Below, piece by piece: positions 7,652 through 16,271 of a stretch of 20,552 nt of DNA (within the stretch, counting starts at the first letter, position 1; every line of letters begins with the position of its first letter). Location: NCBI GenBank assembly GCA_046729895.1, contig JBKPHP010000044.1, positions 1-20,552 of the forward strand. Reading direction: 5' to 3'. The DNA comes from DASXBA01 sp046729895. GTDB lineage: Bacteria > Actinomycetota > Thermoleophilia > Solirubrobacterales > Thermoleophilaceae. The notes below the pieces were generated by a model. It saw only the letters and a list, made by a program, of their open reading frames with translations, was not told the DNA's origin and made no database searches. A program made the translations under genes and the position numbers.

Positions 7652-8283
7652 GCTCGACACTGGCTCGTCATGTCCGCCGGAGCCGTTCACGTCGCCGGAT
7701 CAGCTCGCGCCGCCGCCGGCTGACGTGGGCGGTCGGGCTCGCGCTGCTCGCCGGCATCGCCCTCGCGCTCGCGCTAGGTCCCATCCGCGACGCCATCCGC
7801 GAGGTCACGCTCCCCCTGAGGCACGACGACATCATTCGACAGCAGGCTCGCGCCAAGGACGTCGACGCCGACCTGATAGCGGCTGTCATCTACGAGGAAT
7901 CGAAGTTCCGCGACCAGACCTCCCACGCGGGGGCGCGCGGGTTGATGCAGATCACCCCGAGGACCGCTGACTTCATCGCCCGCCGGTCCGGTGGAGCGAA
8001 GTTCGAGCAACGAGACCTCGCGACCCCCCAGATCAACATCGCCTACGGCACCTACTACCTCCGTTACCTGATCGAGCGCTATGACGGCAACGAGGCGCTC
8101 GCGGTCGCCGCCTACAACGCCGGCGAGACGAACGTGGACAAGTGGGTCCGGCGTGCCGGGGGACCCGCCGGCTTCGACGTCGATCGCGACATACCGTTCC
8201 CGGAGACCCGGCACTACGTCCACGGCGTGCAGGGGCACCGCAAGGACTACCGGGACCACTACGCGGACGACCTTGGCTTGTAG
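7648..8283 (+). CDS. Membrane-anchored lytic transglycosylase (SLT domain, GH23)
   Basis: This 211-residue protein cleaves peptidoglycan glycan strands outside the membrane. The N-terminus is very basic (residues 7-24) and is followed by one hydrophobic segment at about 27-43, an uncleaved signal anchor that places the catalytic domain outside. The SLT domain spans about 58-205, with the catalytic Glu84 in IYEESKF, the GLMQITP motif at 99-105 and AYNAG near 155-159. GTG 7648 overlaps the coaE stop by 4 nt, and GGAGA lies just upstream. It is the third gene of the rpsA operon; linking a wall-remodelling enzyme to rpsA expression may tie it to growth rate, which is inference. Confidence 0.9.
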   Translation: MSSTLARHVRRSRSRRRISSRRRRLTWAVGLALLAGIALALALGPIRDAIREVTLPLRHDDIIRQQARAKDVDADLIAAVIYEESKFRDQTSHAGARGLMQITPRTADFIARRSGGAKFEQRDLATPQINIAYGTYYLRYLIERYDGNEALAVAAYNAGETNVDKWVRRAGGPAGFDVDRDIPFPETRHYVHGVQGHRKDYRDHYADDLGL

Positions 8284-8294
8284 CCGCGGCCGCT

Positions 8295-8313
8295 CGGAGC
8301 GCGGCCCGCTCCG
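8295..8313 (+). terminator. Hairpin at the end of the rpsA-coaE-slt operon
   Basis: The inverted repeat CGGAGCG (8295-8301) and CGCTCCG (8307-8313) forms a 7-bp GC-rich stem with a 5-nt loop, 12 bp after the stop of the transglycosylase gene and just before the uvrB -10. There is no T tract. Confidence 0.45.
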
Positions 8314-8323
8314 GCGCGGGCGC

Positions 8324-8329
8324 TACCGT
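8324..8329 (+). promoter_or_regulatory. -10 element (TACCGT) for uvrB, probably leaderless
   Basis: TACCGT ends 8 nt before GTG 8338, with no Shine-Dalgarno sequence between. It overlaps an upstream in-frame TTG at 8329, which argues against that TTG being the start. No LexA box is visible nearby. Confidence 0.5.
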
Positions 8330-8337
8330 TGACGGCC

Positions 8338-10338
8338 GTGCCCGAGTTCCGCATCAACTCCGCCTACAGCCCTGTCGCGGACCAGCCCAGCGCGCGTGAC
8401 GAGCTGGCCCAAGGAATCCGCGAGGGCAACCGTTTCCAGACGCTGCTCGGGGTAACAGGGTCGGGCAAGACCGCCACGATGGCGTTCACGATCGAGCGGG
8501 TGCAGAGACCGGCGCTCGTGATCGCCCACAACAAGACGCTCGCCGCGCAGCTCTGCAACGAGTTCCGCGAGTTCTTCCCGGGCAACGCCGTGGAGTACTT
8601 CGTCTCGTACTACGACTACTACCAACCCGAGGCGTACGTGCCCGCGCAGGACCTCTACATCGAGAAGGACAGCTCGATCAACGACGAGATCGACCGCCTG
8701 CGGCACTCTGCGACCGCAGCCCTGTTCGCGCGACGGGACGTCATCGTCGTCGCGTCGGTGTCGTGCATCTACGGCCTGGGTTCCCCCGAGAAGTACGACG
8801 CCCAGGTGGTGCTCCTGAAGAAGGGGGAGATGGTCGATCGGGACGCCGTCCTGCGCAAGCTTGTGGACAACCACTACACGCGCAACGACCAGTCGCTCGG
8901 GCGGGGCGGCTTCCGCGTCAGGGGCGAGACGCTCGAGATCTTCCCCGCCTACGCCGAGTCCGCCTACCGGGCGATCTTCTTCGGCGACGAGATCGAGCAG
9001 GTGCAGCACTTCGATCCCCTCACCGGTGAGGTGTACGGGGAGCTCGAGCACGCCGGTATCTGGCCGGCGACCCACTACGCGACCGACCGTCCGACGCTCG
9101 AGCGCGCCATCGGTGAGATCCGAGACGAGCTGGAGGCTCGCTGCACGGAGCTCGAGTCCGAGGGCAAGCTGCTGGAATCCCACCGCCTTCGGCAGCGGAC
9201 ACAGTTCGACATGGAGATGCTGCGCGAGCTCGGGTTCTGCAACGGGATCGAGAACTACTCGCGCATCCTGGATGGCCGGAAGCCCGGCGAGCGTCCCTTC
9301 TGCCTGCTCGATTTCTTCCCCGAGGACTTCATCTGCTTCATCGACGAGTCCCATCAGACCGTCCCGCAGCTCGGCGGCATGTACGAGGGCGATCGCTCGC
9401 GTAAGCAGACCCTGGTCGACTACGGCTTCCGGCTGCCGAGCGCGCTCGACAACCGGCCCCAGACATTCGACGAGTTCCTCGCGCACGTTCCCCAGATCCT
9501 GTTCGTATCGGCCACGCCCGCCGAGTTCGAGCGCAACCACTCCGCCCGGATCGTCGAGCAGATCGTTCGCCCGACCGGGATCGTCGATCCGGAGGTCGAC
9601 GTGCGAGAGACGAGAAACCAGATCGACGACCTGATGAACGAGATCAGAGCGCGCTCCGATGGCGGCGAGCGCACCCTGGTGACCACGCTCACCAAGAAGA
9701 TGGCGGAGGACCTGACCGACTACCTGCTCGAGTACGGCTTCAAGGTCCGCTATCTGCACTCCGAGGTGGACACGCTCGAACGGATCCAGATCATTCGCGA
9801 GCTCCGGTTGGGCGAGTTCGACGTGCTGGTGGGCGTCAACCTGCTGCGCGAGGGGCTCGACCTGCCCGAGGTCTCGCTCGTTGCGATCCTCGACGCCGAC
9901 AAGGAGGGCTTCCTGCGTGGCGAGACGTCACTGATTCAGACGATCGGTCGGGCCGCCCGGAACGTGCGGGGCAAGGTAGTGATGTACGCGGACAAGGCGA
10001 CCCAGGCGATGCGGAGCGCGATCGAGGAGACGAACCGGCGCCGGGCCATCCAGACGGACTACAACGAGCAGCACGGCATCACCCCCGAGACGATCCAGAA
10101 GGGGATCTCCGACATCACGGACTTCCTGGCGATCGAGTCCAAGCTCCCGGCCCGGTCGGCGCGCCGGCGCGAGCGCACCGAGGGAATGACGGCCGAGGAG
10201 ATCCGCCGGACGAGGGGGGAGCTCGAGGAGGAGATGCTGGCCGCGGCCGAGGACCTGCGCTTCGAGTACGCGGCCAAGCTGAGGGACGAGATCAAGGCCC
10301 TGCGCCGAGAGCTCGAAGAGACGGAAGCGGGAATCTGA
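8338..10338 (+). CDS. uvrB: Excinuclease ABC subunit B
   Basis: UvrB is the damage-verification helicase-like subunit of nucleotide excision repair, loaded by UvrA and later bound by UvrC. The protein has 666 residues, a normal length. Walker A (GVTGSGKT) is at 38-45. The damage-binding beta-hairpin region is YYDYYQPEAYVP near 98-109. The family motif DESHQTVPQLGGMYEGDRSR, the helicase motif VNLLREGLDLPEV and the QTIGRAARN motif are all present. A UVR coiled-coil motif occupies about 628-660 and would contact UvrC. GTG 8338 is chosen over TTG 8329 because the protein then begins MPEFRINSAY, like other UvrB proteins, and because the -10 hexamer covers the TTG. Confidence 0.97.
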   Translation: MPEFRINSAYSPVADQPSARDELAQGIREGNRFQTLLGVTGSGKTATMAFTIERVQRPALVIAHNKTLAAQLCNEFREFFPGNAVEYFVSYYDYYQPEAYVPAQDLYIEKDSSINDEIDRLRHSATAALFARRDVIVVASVSCIYGLGSPEKYDAQVVLLKKGEMVDRDAVLRKLVDNHYTRNDQSLGRGGFRVRGETLEIFPAYAESAYRAIFFGDEIEQVQHFDPLTGEVYGELEHAGIWPATHYATDRPTLERAIGEIRDELEARCTELESEGKLLESHRLRQRTQFDMEMLRELGFCNGIENYSRILDGRKPGERPFCLLDFFPEDFICFIDESHQTVPQLGGMYEGDRSRKQTLVDYGFRLPSALDNRPQTFDEFLAHVPQILFVSATPAEFERNHSARIVEQIVRPTGIVDPEVDVRETRNQIDDLMNEIRARSDGGERTLVTTLTKKMAEDLTDYLLEYGFKVRYLHSEVDTLERIQIIRELRLGEFDVLVGVNLLREGLDLPEVSLVAILDADKEGFLRGETSLIQTIGRAARNVRGKVVMYADKATQAMRSAIEETNRRRAIQTDYNEQHGITPETIQKGISDITDFLAIESKLPARSARRRERTEGMTAEEIRRTRGELEEEMLAAAEDLRFEYAAKLRDEIKALRRELEETEAGI

Positions 10339-10397
10339 GCAGACCGCGCCGCGGAGGACCCCAGTCGCCAGTTGCCCAGTCGTCAGGAGCGACCGAG

Positions 10398-10411
10398 CGC
10401 CGGTCCCGGCG
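10398..10411 (+). terminator. Weak hairpin after uvrB
   Basis: CGCCG (10398-10402) and CGGCG (10407-10411) form a 5-bp stem with a GTCC loop, about 60 bp after the uvrB stop and 20 bp before the next -10. It is short and has no T tract, so a terminator role is tentative. Confidence 0.25.
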
Positions 10412-10431
10412 AAGCTTGGCGGAGCGTCAGC

Positions 10432-10460
10432 TAGGCTGAGCGGCCAGTCCCGGCGGAGGG
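10432..10460 (+). promoter_or_regulatory. Promoter -10 (TAGGCT, 10432-10437) and Shine-Dalgarno (GGAGGG, 10455-10460) of the DivIVA-like gene
   Basis: TAGGCT lies 32 nt before the TTG start. It would give a leader of about 25 nt holding GGAGGG, placed 9 nt before the start. This is the normal leadered arrangement and contrasts with the leaderless heads of neighbouring units. The good ribosome-binding site is what supports the TTG start at 10470. Confidence 0.5.
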
Positions 10461-10469
10461 AGAGGGCAC

Positions 10470-11444
10470 TTGGAGCTGGAGCGTCAGTTCATCGAGCGAA
10501 CCGACTTCTCGGCTGTGCGCCGGGGCTACGACCCCGACGAGGTGGACCGTCATCTCCGGGAGATCGCCCGGGCGGTCGAGGAGCTGAAGCGCTCCAGCCA
10601 GGGCGGCGAGGGGGCGACGTCGTCGGCCGCAACCGCCGCCGCGGCGCAGGTCCGGTCGATCGTCGAGGCCGCCGAGCAGAGCGCCGGCGACATTCAGGCC
10701 GGAGCCCGTCAGGAGGCGGACCAGCTGACCTCGAGGGCCCGCGCCGAGGCGCGGCAGACGCGCCAGGCAGCCGAGGAGGACGCCGAGCGGATGCGCAGGC
10801 GCGGGGAGTCGGAGGCCTCGGCGCACGTGCAGAAGGTGCAGGACGTGACCAGCCAGATGCTCGAGCGGGCGGACTCGATCGAGAACGATCTCAACCGGCT
10901 CGTGAGCGAGCTCCGAGGTCGCCTCGCGTCGCTCGTGAGCGACCTGCGCGACGGCGCGGGGTCCCTCTCCACCGAGCTGGAGTCCCTGCGTGCGGGGATC
11001 CAGGTGATCCGCACGGCCGCCCCCGCCGACGCCGAGCTGGATGAGCCGCAGGCGCCCGCCGAGAAGGCGGAGCCCGAGGTGCTCGAGGGAGTCCACGAGA
11101 CACCCGCGGAGGCGGCCTACGAGGCGACTCCCGAGGAGGAACCCGCCGAGGAGCAGCCTGCCGTGGAGACTGAGGCCGCTGCCCCCGACTTCGACGCGGC
11201 GCTGCTCCGGGAGGAGGCCGAGGAGGCGCAGATCGCGGGCGAGGCCGCCCAAGAGCCCGTCGGCGCGGCCGGCGAGGAACCCGGAGGGGCGGCGGAGGGC
11301 GCGGAGGGCGCTCGCCTGATCGCGCTCAACATGGCCCTCAACGGCACCCCCCGTGAGGAGACCGCCCGCTACCTCGAGGAGAACTTCGAGCTGCGAAACG
11401 CGGGCGCCATCCTCGATGAGGTCTACGCCAAGGTCCGCGGCTAG
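10470..11444 (+). CDS. DivIVA domain-containing coiled-coil protein
   Basis: This 324-residue protein starts with a DivIVA-type membrane-curvature domain at about 5-40 (FIERTDFSAVRRGYDPDEVD), the region that in DivIVA and Wag31 targets poles and septa. Residues 60-180 are an Ala/Glu/Arg-rich predicted coiled coil. Residues 185-280 are an acidic Glu/Ala/Pro linker. The last 44 residues (281-324: RLIALNMALN, TPREETARYL, ILDEVYAKVR) regain a complex composition and look like a small helical module. The role is probably organisation of polar growth or division; family assignment is firm, specific function is not. The start is TTG 10470, with GGAGGG 9 nt upstream. Its TAG shares a CTAG with the stop of the convergent lipoprotein gene. 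Confidence 0.85.
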   Translation: MELERQFIERTDFSAVRRGYDPDEVDRHLREIARAVEELKRSSQGGEGATSSAATAAAAQVRSIVEAAEQSAGDIQAGARQEADQLTSRARAEARQTRQAAEEDAERMRRRGESEASAHVQKVQDVTSQMLERADSIENDLNRLVSELRGRLASLVSDLRDGAGSLSTELESLRAGIQVIRTAAPADAELDEPQAPAEKAEPEVLEGVHETPAEAAYEATPEEEPAEEQPAVETEAAAPDFDAALLREEAEEAQIAGEAAQEPVGAAGEEPGGAAEGAEGARLIALNMALNGTPREETARYLEENFELRNAGAILDEVYAKVRG

Positions 11445-11890
11445 TCCACGGCCTTCCTCAGCGCGTCTTCCCTCTTCGAGACCCGCTCGGCGTCGCGCAG
11501 GAGCGATCGGGCTGCGGCCTGGGCCTTCCTCGCGTTGTGCTCCGTCCCCGCCTGGGATATCGCGCTGAGGTCGTCGGAGACCTTCGCGAGGCCCGCCACG
11601 AAGGCGTCGAATTCGTCCGCGGCGTCTTTGGGGGGATTCAGCTTCTGGAACTTCCGGACCTCCTGCCGAACGCGGTCGGCCAGTCGCCCGAACTGGGCCG
11701 CAAGGGTCTTGTCGGACTTCCCGGAGGCGCCCCGTATGGCGCTGCCCACTTCCGTTGACAGACCGGAGTACTCGCGCACGATCCGGTTGTAGTCCTTGCG
11801 AAAGTCCTTCGAGCGGTCCGCTCCCCCGCATCCCGCGCCAACAAGCGCGGCGAGGCACAGTAGCGTGACGGCCCCCGCCGCCTTTCTCAT
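11441..11890 (-). CDS. Putative lipoprotein of unknown function
   Basis: This is a 149-residue protein I do not recognise. The N-terminus has MRK, then a hydrophobic segment to about residue 19, then AGCGG, so Cys21 is a plausible lipidation site; the -3 position is Gly rather than the preferred Leu, which weakens this. The mature part is mostly helical and charged, with few aromatic residues and no other Cys. I prefer ATG 11890 over GTG 11896 because a TAGGGT -10 ends 8 nt before the ATG but only 2 nt before the GTG. It is divergent from uvrA and convergent with the DivIVA-like gene, whose stop codon it overlaps. Its placement suggests an envelope role only by association. Confidence 0.72.
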   Translation of the reverse strand: MRKAAGAVTLLCLAALVGAGCGGADRSKDFRKDYNRIVREYSGLSTEVGSAIRGASGKSDKTLAAQFGRLADRVRQEVRKFQKLNPPKDAADEFDAFVAGLAKVSDDLSAISQAGTEHNARKAQAAARSLLRDAERVSKREDALRKAVD

Positions 11891-11898
11891 GGCCACGC

Positions 11899-11904
11899 AC
11901 CCTA
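11899..11904 (-). promoter_or_regulatory. -10 element (TAGGGT) for the lipoprotein gene, probably leaderless
   Basis: On the minus strand TAGGGT ends 8 nt before ATG 11890, and no Shine-Dalgarno sequence lies between. This placement decides the start choice for the gene. Confidence 0.45.
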
Positions 11905-11963
11905 GCGCTGGGCGTAGGGGCGCGGACCAGCGTCACCGCAAAGAGGGCGCAACTGCCATGTTC

Positions 11964-11977
11964 CGAACAAGTGTTCG
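11964..11977. promoter_or_regulatory. LexA operator (SOS box) upstream of uvrA
   Basis: CGAACAAGTGTTCG is a perfect match to the Gram-positive SOS consensus CGAAC-N4-GTTCG. It ends 13 bp before the uvrA -10, covering the -35 region, so bound LexA would block RNA polymerase. The lipoprotein gene promoter lies 60 bp to the left and is less likely to be controlled. Confidence 0.88.
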
Positions 11978-11990
11978 CCGGAGCCGGCTC

Positions 11991-11996
11991 TAGACT
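11991..11996 (+). promoter_or_regulatory. -10 element (TAGACT) for uvrA, probably leaderless
   Basis: TAGACT ends 7 nt before GTG 12004, with no Shine-Dalgarno sequence between. The LexA box lies at the expected -35 position. Confidence 0.6.
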
Positions 11997-12003
11997 CAAG
12001 TCG

Positions 12004-14871
<2,868 letters not shown>

Positions 14872-14886
14872 CGGCTCAGGCTCGAG

Positions 14887-15432
14887 TCAGCCGCAAGAAA
14901 CCGCGATGTGGAAGGGGCGGTCGGCCTGTGCGCCTCCTTGGGGTCCTTGGCTGCGGGTGCGCACGCGCACGGCGTTGCCGTTCACCGGGTCGGTGGCCAC
15001 GCTAATGAAGCCCGTCGGCGGCTGGTTGACAGCTCCAGGGTCGCCGAGGGTGGCGATGTACGAGCAGGTGCCCACCTGGCGGTTGAAGACAACCTGGTAG
15101 AGGCCATTTGCCAAACGTGACGAGGACACCACGCCCCGCCCCCGGACGAAGGCGCCGGTCGAGTTGATCACGCCGTGCTTGGCGAGCCCGTCGGCGCGAG
15201 GGACCGTGCCCAGCGTCGACTCGCGGATCCGGGAGCCGGTCAAGGTCTGACGGCTCACGTCGAAGTTGCGGATCGTGCGGTTACGGATCTTCTTGCTGGT
15301 AACCGCGCCGTTCTGGATGTCGTTCGTCCCGACGGTCGCGACGCCGTAGGCGACACCGCCAAGCGAGACGAACAACGCGATCGAAGCAATCACCAGAGCG
15401 GGTGATGGCCGCCGTCGCGGGGTCTTGGGCAT
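14887..15432 (-). CDS. Secreted decapeptide-repeat protein, Solirubrobacterales-type family
   Basis: This 181-residue protein has a basic N-terminus (MPKTPRRRPSP) and a hydrophobic segment at 11-31 (ALFVSLGGVAYG), which is a signal peptide or anchor. Residues 34-73 are four 10-residue repeats: VGTNDIQNGA, VTSKKIRNRT, IRNFDVSRQT and LTGSRIREST, with a hydrophobic residue every fifth position. The C-terminal part (about 85-181) is probably a beta-rich domain with two Cys (123 and 180) that could form a disulfide. Function is unknown. ATG 15432 is preferred over ATG 15438 because AGGAGG lies 8 nt before it rather than 2. It has a paralogue next door and overlaps nothing; it converges on uvrA with a 15-bp gap. 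Confidence 0.85.
   Translation of the reverse strand: MPKTPRRRPSPALVIASIALFVSLGGVAYGVATVGTNDIQNGAVTSKKIRNRTIRNFDVSRQTLTGSRIRESTLGTVPRADGLAKHGVINSTGAFVRGRGVVSSSRLANGLYQVVFNRQVGTCSYIATLGDPGAVNQPPTGFISVATDPVNGNAVRVRTRSQGPQGGAQADRPFHIAVSCG
15338..15382 (-). repeat. Copy 1 of a conserved 45-bp segment shared by the two stalk genes
   Basis: This segment and 16138-16182, exactly 800 bp away, differ at only three positions by eye and share an uninterrupted 21-bp identity (15362-15382 and 16162-16182). Both encode the conserved ALFVSLGGV.YGVA segment, so they mark gene duplication rather than a mobile element. Confidence 0.7.
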
Positions 15433-15440
15433 GAGCATTA

Positions 15441-15446
15441 CCTCCT
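15441..15446 (-). promoter_or_regulatory. Perfect Shine-Dalgarno sequence (AGGAGG)
   Basis: AGGAGG on the minus strand lies 8 nt before ATG 15432 and only 2 nt before ATG 15438, which favours the downstream start. It is the strongest ribosome-binding site in the window. Confidence 0.8.
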
Positions 15447-15466
15447 AGGTGTCGAGGACGACGCGG

Positions 15467-15496
15467 ATATTCACCCAATCGCGGGCCGCACGTCAA
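15467..15496 (-). promoter_or_regulatory. Housekeeping-type promoter of the first stalk-protein gene
   Basis: On the minus strand a -35 TTGACG (15496-15491) is followed after 18 bp by GAATAT (15472-15467). This predicts a start near 15460 and a leader of roughly 28 nt containing AGGAGG. It is the only promoter in the window with a good -35. Confidence 0.55.
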
Positions 15497-15521
15497 AAGG
15501 TGCAATCGAAGAACCAGACAT

Positions 15522-15548
15522 GGGAGGCCAGCCAACCCGCCGCCTCCC
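15522..15548 (-). terminator. Hairpin between the two stalk-protein genes
   Basis: GGGAGGC (15522-15528) and GCCTCCC (15542-15548) form a 7-bp stem with a 13-nt loop, about 46 nt after the stop of the gene at 15594-16232 and before the promoter of its paralogue. It has no T tract. It suggests the two genes are separate transcription units. Confidence 0.4.
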
Positions 15549-15593
15549 GGTGCGCTTGGGACGTCCTTGCTGCGGCTGCGGCGTAACCTCGGT

Positions 15594-16232
15594 TCAGGGG
15601 CTGTTGGGATCCAACGTCGCCGCGGACCGCGCGGCCGCCCCGCTGGCCCCGGCCCGGAAGCTTATGGAGTCCAAGCCATAGCAGGTGGCCGTGGGCGAGC
15701 CGGCCACGGCGCAGAAGCCAGTCTCGGCGCCGCGGTTCACCTCAATCTCGCCGTTCGGGCGGATGTAGACATACCCGATGGAGCCGCTCGCGATCACGGC
15801 CGCGTTGAGGATCTGGCTCGGACGGTAACCCGAGGGAAGCCTGAAGATCACCTTCCCGGCGGGCACCCCCTTCGCCTTCACCGTGCCCTTCAGATGGACG
15901 ATGCCCTCCTCGTCTTTGAAGAACGCGGCCGTCGAGAACCCGGCGCCGTAGTTGGTCGCCCCGTTCTGGAAGGGGGGCTCACCGGACGTGCCCACCTCGT
16001 GGTAGGCCTCCGGGCCCCTGATCTGCCTGCTTGTAACCGTGTCGTTCCTAATGTCCTTGCCCAGGATGGCGCGGTTCCGGATGTCCTTGCTGCGGACGGT
16101 GTTGTTCTTGATCTCCCGGCTGTCGATCGAGCCGGTTGCGACGCCGTAGGAGACTCCGCCCAGCGAGACGAACAACGCGATCATGGCTATGAGCACGGCG
16201 GGCGAGGGCCGGTAGTGAAGCAAGCGAGTCAT
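15594..16232 (-). CDS. Secreted decapeptide-repeat protein with beta-rich head domain, paralogue of the gene at 14887
   Basis: This 212-residue protein shares the N-terminal plan of its neighbour: RPSP, then a hydrophobic segment at 11-31 with ALFVSLGGVSYGVA. Residues 36-75 are four 10-residue repeats: IDSREIKNNT, VRSKDIRNRA, ILGKDIRNDT and VTSRQIRGPE. The C-terminal part differs from the paralogue: HLKGTVKAKG, FRLPSGYRPSQ, YIRPNGEIEV and GLDSISFRA resemble, from memory, a beta-sandwich segment common in phage tail and receptor-binding proteins. Two Cys (174 and 184) could form a disulfide. Function is unknown; a surface stalk with a binding head is inference. ATG 16232 has GGGAG 4 nt upstream. 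The gene diverges from the acyltransferase gene across 39 bp. Confidence 0.83.
   Translation of the reverse strand: MTRLLHYRPSPAVLIAMIALFVSLGGVSYGVATGSIDSREIKNNTVRSKDIRNRAILGKDIRNDTVTSRQIRGPEAYHEVGTSGEPPFQNGATNYGAGFSTAAFFKDEEGIVHLKGTVKAKGVPAGKVIFRLPSGYRPSQILNAAVIASGSIGYVYIRPNGEIEVNRGAETGFCAVAGSPTATCYGLDSISFRAGASGAAARSAATLDPNSP
16138..16182 (-). repeat. Copy 2 of the conserved 45-bp segment shared by the two stalk genes
   Basis: This is the partner of 15338-15382 and encodes the same ALFVSLGGV.YGVA segment. Identity falls off on both sides, including in the decapeptide repeats, so selection or recent conversion has kept this part. Confidence 0.7.
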
Positions 16233-16259
16233 CTATCTCCCTTGTCGAGTTGACGGGGC

Positions 16260-16265
16260 AGGCTA
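16260..16265 (-). promoter_or_regulatory. -10 element (TAGCCT) for the second stalk-protein gene
   Basis: On the minus strand TAGCCT lies 27 nt before ATG 16232, giving a leader of about 20 nt with GGGAG. It overlaps a weaker CAGGCT (16259-16264) facing the other way, 7 nt before ATG 16272 of the acyltransferase gene. Confidence 0.4.
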
Positions 16266-16271
16266 GCCCGT

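Noticed and set aside
8329..8337. TTG at 8329 as the uvrB start
   Set aside because: It overlaps the -10 hexamer TACCGT, and GTG 8338 gives the typical UvrB N-terminus.
8323..9759. A 478-codon minus-strand open frame within uvrB
   Set aside because: It lies wholly antisense to conserved uvrB motifs and has a shadow-frame composition. The similar minus frame at 11902-13341 over uvrA and plus frame at 4729-5928 over the reductase were rejected for the same reason.
11971..12003. Upstream GTG at 11971 as the uvrA start
   Set aside because: It sits inside the LexA box and before the -10 hexamer, so it would not be transcribed. The extra residues do not match UvrA N-termini.
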